Source: Allomuricauda sp.
GTDB lineage: Bacteria > Bacteroidota > Bacteroidia > Flavobacteriales > Flavobacteriaceae
Assembly (NCBI RefSeq): GCF_013911645.1
Contig: NZ_JACESV010000002.1
Location: forward strand, 1,178,001 to 1,242,000
Length of the DNA stretch: 64,000 nucleotides
Direction of reading: 5' to 3'
Shown here: piece after piece, positions 62,519 through 64,000 of the stretch
How positions within the stretch are numbered: position 1 is the first letter of the stretch
Layout: each line of letters starts with the position of its first letter
The notes under the pieces: model-generated
Told to the model about the DNA's origin: nothing
The model's input: only the letters and a program-made list of their open reading frames with translations
Databases searched by the model: none
Program-made: the position numbers and the translations under genes

Positions 62519-64000
62519 ATGAGCAAGGAAAAACAAAGAAGGGAAGCGTTACTCTACCACGCAAAACCACAACCGGGAAAAATCAAGATTGTACCAACAA
62601 AACCCTATGCTACGCAAAGGGACCTGGCATTGGCCTATTCCCCGGGGGTGGCCGAACCTTGTTTGGAAATTGAAAAGAACAAGGACGATGTGTACAAGTA
62701 CACCGCAAAAGGCAATATTGTTGCCGTGATCTCCAACGGAACTGCAGTTTTGGGCTTGGGAGATATTGGACCGGAAGCCTCTAAACCCGTTATGGAAGGG
62801 AAGAGCTTGCTTTTCAAGATTTTTGCCGATATCGATGGGATTGATATTGAACTTGATACCAAGGATGTGGATAGGTTCATTGAAACAGTCAAAACGATTG
62901 CCCCAACATTTGGGGGCATCAATTTAGAAGATATCAAGGCTCCCGAAGCATTCGAGATTGAACGTAGGTTGAAAGAAGAACTCGATATTCCCGTAATGCA
63001 CGACGATCAGCACGGGACCGCGATCATTTCCGCTGCAGCTTTGCTGAATGCCTTGGAGATTGCCGAAAAAAAAATTGAAGAAGTTAAAATTGTAGTAAGC
63101 GGAGCGGGAGCGGCGGCGGTTTCCTGTACAAAGCTCTACAAAGCCTTTGGGGCCAGGACAGAGAATATTGTAATGCTGGACAGTAAGGGGGTAATCCGAA
63201 GTGATAGGGAAACCCTGAGCGAAGAGAAAAAAGAATTTGCCACCGATCGGAAGATTGACACTTTGGAAGAGGCCATGAAAGATTCCGATGTGTTCATTGG
63301 ACTTTCCATTGCCGATATTGTTTCTCCAGAAATGCTGAATTCCATGGCCGAAAACCCCATTGTTTTTGCCATGGCAAATCCTAACCCCGAGATTGAGTAC
63401 GATTTGGCCATGAAGACCAGGGACGACATTATTATGGCCACAGGCCGTTCCGACCACCCTAATCAGGTGAACAATGTGTTGGGCTTTCCTTTTATTTTTA
63501 GAGGGGCTTTGGATGTGCGGGCAACCAAAATCAACGAGGAAATGAAAATGGCCGCAGTAAGGGCCTTGGCCGATTTGACCCGTGAACCCGTGCCGGAACA
63601 GGTAAATATAGCTTACGATGCCACTAGGTTGACCTTTGGACGTGATTACATCATTCCAAAACCATTTGATCCCCGTTTGATCACCAAAATTCCACCTGCT
63701 GTGGCCAAAGCGGCCATGGACAGTGGCGTGGCGAAATTCCCCATACAAGATTGGGCAAAGTATGAAGAGGAACTCTACCAAAGATCGGGTAATGACAACA
63801 AAGTTGTCCGGTTGCTTCACAATAGGGCCAAAGTGAATCCAAAACGCATTGTTTTTGCTGAAGCTGAACTTTTGGACGTAATGAAGGCTGCCCAAATTGT
63901 GCATGATGAGGGTATAGGTATCCCAATCCTTTTAGGAAATAAGGAAACCATAGAAAATTTAAAGGCGGAACTCGAATTTGATGCTGAAGTCCCCATTATA
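62519..64000 (+). CDS. maeB: NADP-dependent malic enzyme with phosphotransacetylase-like domain, truncated by window edge
   Basis: 494 codons without a stop, from the ATG at 62519 (MSKEKQRREALLYHAKPQPG). The malic enzyme core is complete: LAYSPGVAEPCLEIEKN, ADIDGIDIELD, MHDDQHGTAIISAAALLNAL, the NADP loop VVSGAGAAAVSC, and MANPNPEIEYDLA. From about residue 430 (VVRLLHNRAKVNPKRIVFAE) the phosphotransacetylase-like regulatory domain begins and runs off the edge; the full protein should be about 760 residues. It decarboxylates malate to pyruvate, making NADPH. Confidence 0.95.
   Translation, partial: MSKEKQRREALLYHAKPQPGKIKIVPTKPYATQRDLALAYSPGVAEPCLEIEKNKDDVYKYTAKGNIVAVISNGTAVLGLGDIGPEASKPVMEGKSLLFKIFADIDGIDIELDTKDVDRFIETVKTIAPTFGGINLEDIKAPEAFEIERRLKEELDIPVMHDDQHGTAIISAAALLNALEIAEKKIEEVKIVVSGAGAAAVSCTKLYKAFGARTENIVMLDSKGVIRSDRETLSEEKKEFATDRKIDTLEEAMKDSDVFIGLSIADIVSPEMLNSMAENPIVFAMANPNPEIEYDLAMKTRDDIIMATGRSDHPNQVNNVLGFPFIFRGALDVRATKINEEMKMAAVRALADLTREPVPEQVNIAYDATRLTFGRDYIIPKPFDPRLITKIPPAVAKAAMDSGVAKFPIQDWAKYEEELYQRSGNDNKVVRLLHNRAKVNPKRIVFAEAELLDVMKAAQIVHDEGIGIPILLGNKETIENLKAELEFDAEVPII

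Noticed and set aside
62924..63904. Long leftward open frame of 326 codons
   Set aside because: Antisense shadow of maeB, whose rightward frame is complete and strongly conserved; the leftward translation resembles nothing.

Overview
The window is chromosomal DNA from a member of the Bacteroidota, almost certainly a marine Flavobacteriaceae. Evidence: the S9/L13/S2/EF-Ts/UMP kinase/RRF gene order, TAnnTTTG-type -7 promoter boxes with an upstream TTG, an alternative complex III operon joined to cytochrome oxidase genes, DUF2723 and DUF5916 proteins, and the intergenic palindromes common in flavobacteria. An Allomuricauda/Muricauda-like genus would fit, but that is a guess from gene content. 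No prophage, insertion sequence, CRISPR array or rRNA operon was found. The only tRNA seen is tRNA-Gln(UUG).

Layout. 1-4.3 kb: leftward translation cluster rplM-rpsI-rpsB-tsf-pyrH-frr; frr runs off the left edge, and S2 carries a helix-hairpin-helix tail. 4.5-7.2 kb: a DUF5916 outer-membrane protein. 7.2-14.4 kb: leftward tyrosine/phenylalanine catabolism (hppD, hmgA, fahA, a flavin reductase-like protein, a toxin-antitoxin pair and an aminotransferase), with a divergent MarR regulator; two operon gaps are filled with palindromic repeats. 14.3-17 kb: a TSUP exporter, an uncharacterised protein and a NIPSNAP lipoprotein. 17-20.1 kb: an accessory patch downstream of polA (GIY-YIG nuclease, RadC-like protein, a second toxin-antitoxin pair, a DUF4375 protein), punctuated by two extra diverged copies of the last 51 bases of polA. 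20.1-31 kb: polA, a small membrane protein, glycosylasparaginase, cutC, a metallophosphoesterase, a CBS protein, a cysteine-less thioredoxin-fold protein and a giant DUF2723 membrane protein. 31.2-35.5 kb: tRNA-Gln, a YkgJ-type protein and a large secreted PA14/TSP3/C-type-lectin protein.

35.8-40.4 kb is the rimP-nusA-infB operon, with a terminator-like hairpin in its leader. 41-52.8 kb is the respiratory operon actABCDEF-coxB-coxA: quinol oxidation by alternative complex III feeding an adjacent haem-copper oxidase. ActC carries the same kind of helix-hairpin-helix tail as S2. 52.9-57.2 kb: a DUF2807 protein, an acyl-CoA oxidase-like dehydrogenase and ruvB. 57.4-61.4 kb looks like an inserted sulfur/redox and sensing module: a TsdA-like dihaem cytochrome, a frameshifted Tat-exported DsrE-like gene, a secreted DsrE protein, a DUF4242/cyclase-like/AraC regulator and a secreted DUF4242 protein. 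queG and a truncated maeB follow.

The least explained structure is the serial polA-3'-end duplication at 17.9-20.2 kb. Next come the shared HhH tails on a ribosomal protein and a respiratory membrane subunit, and the three-domain DUF4242 regulator beside a secreted DUF4242 protein.
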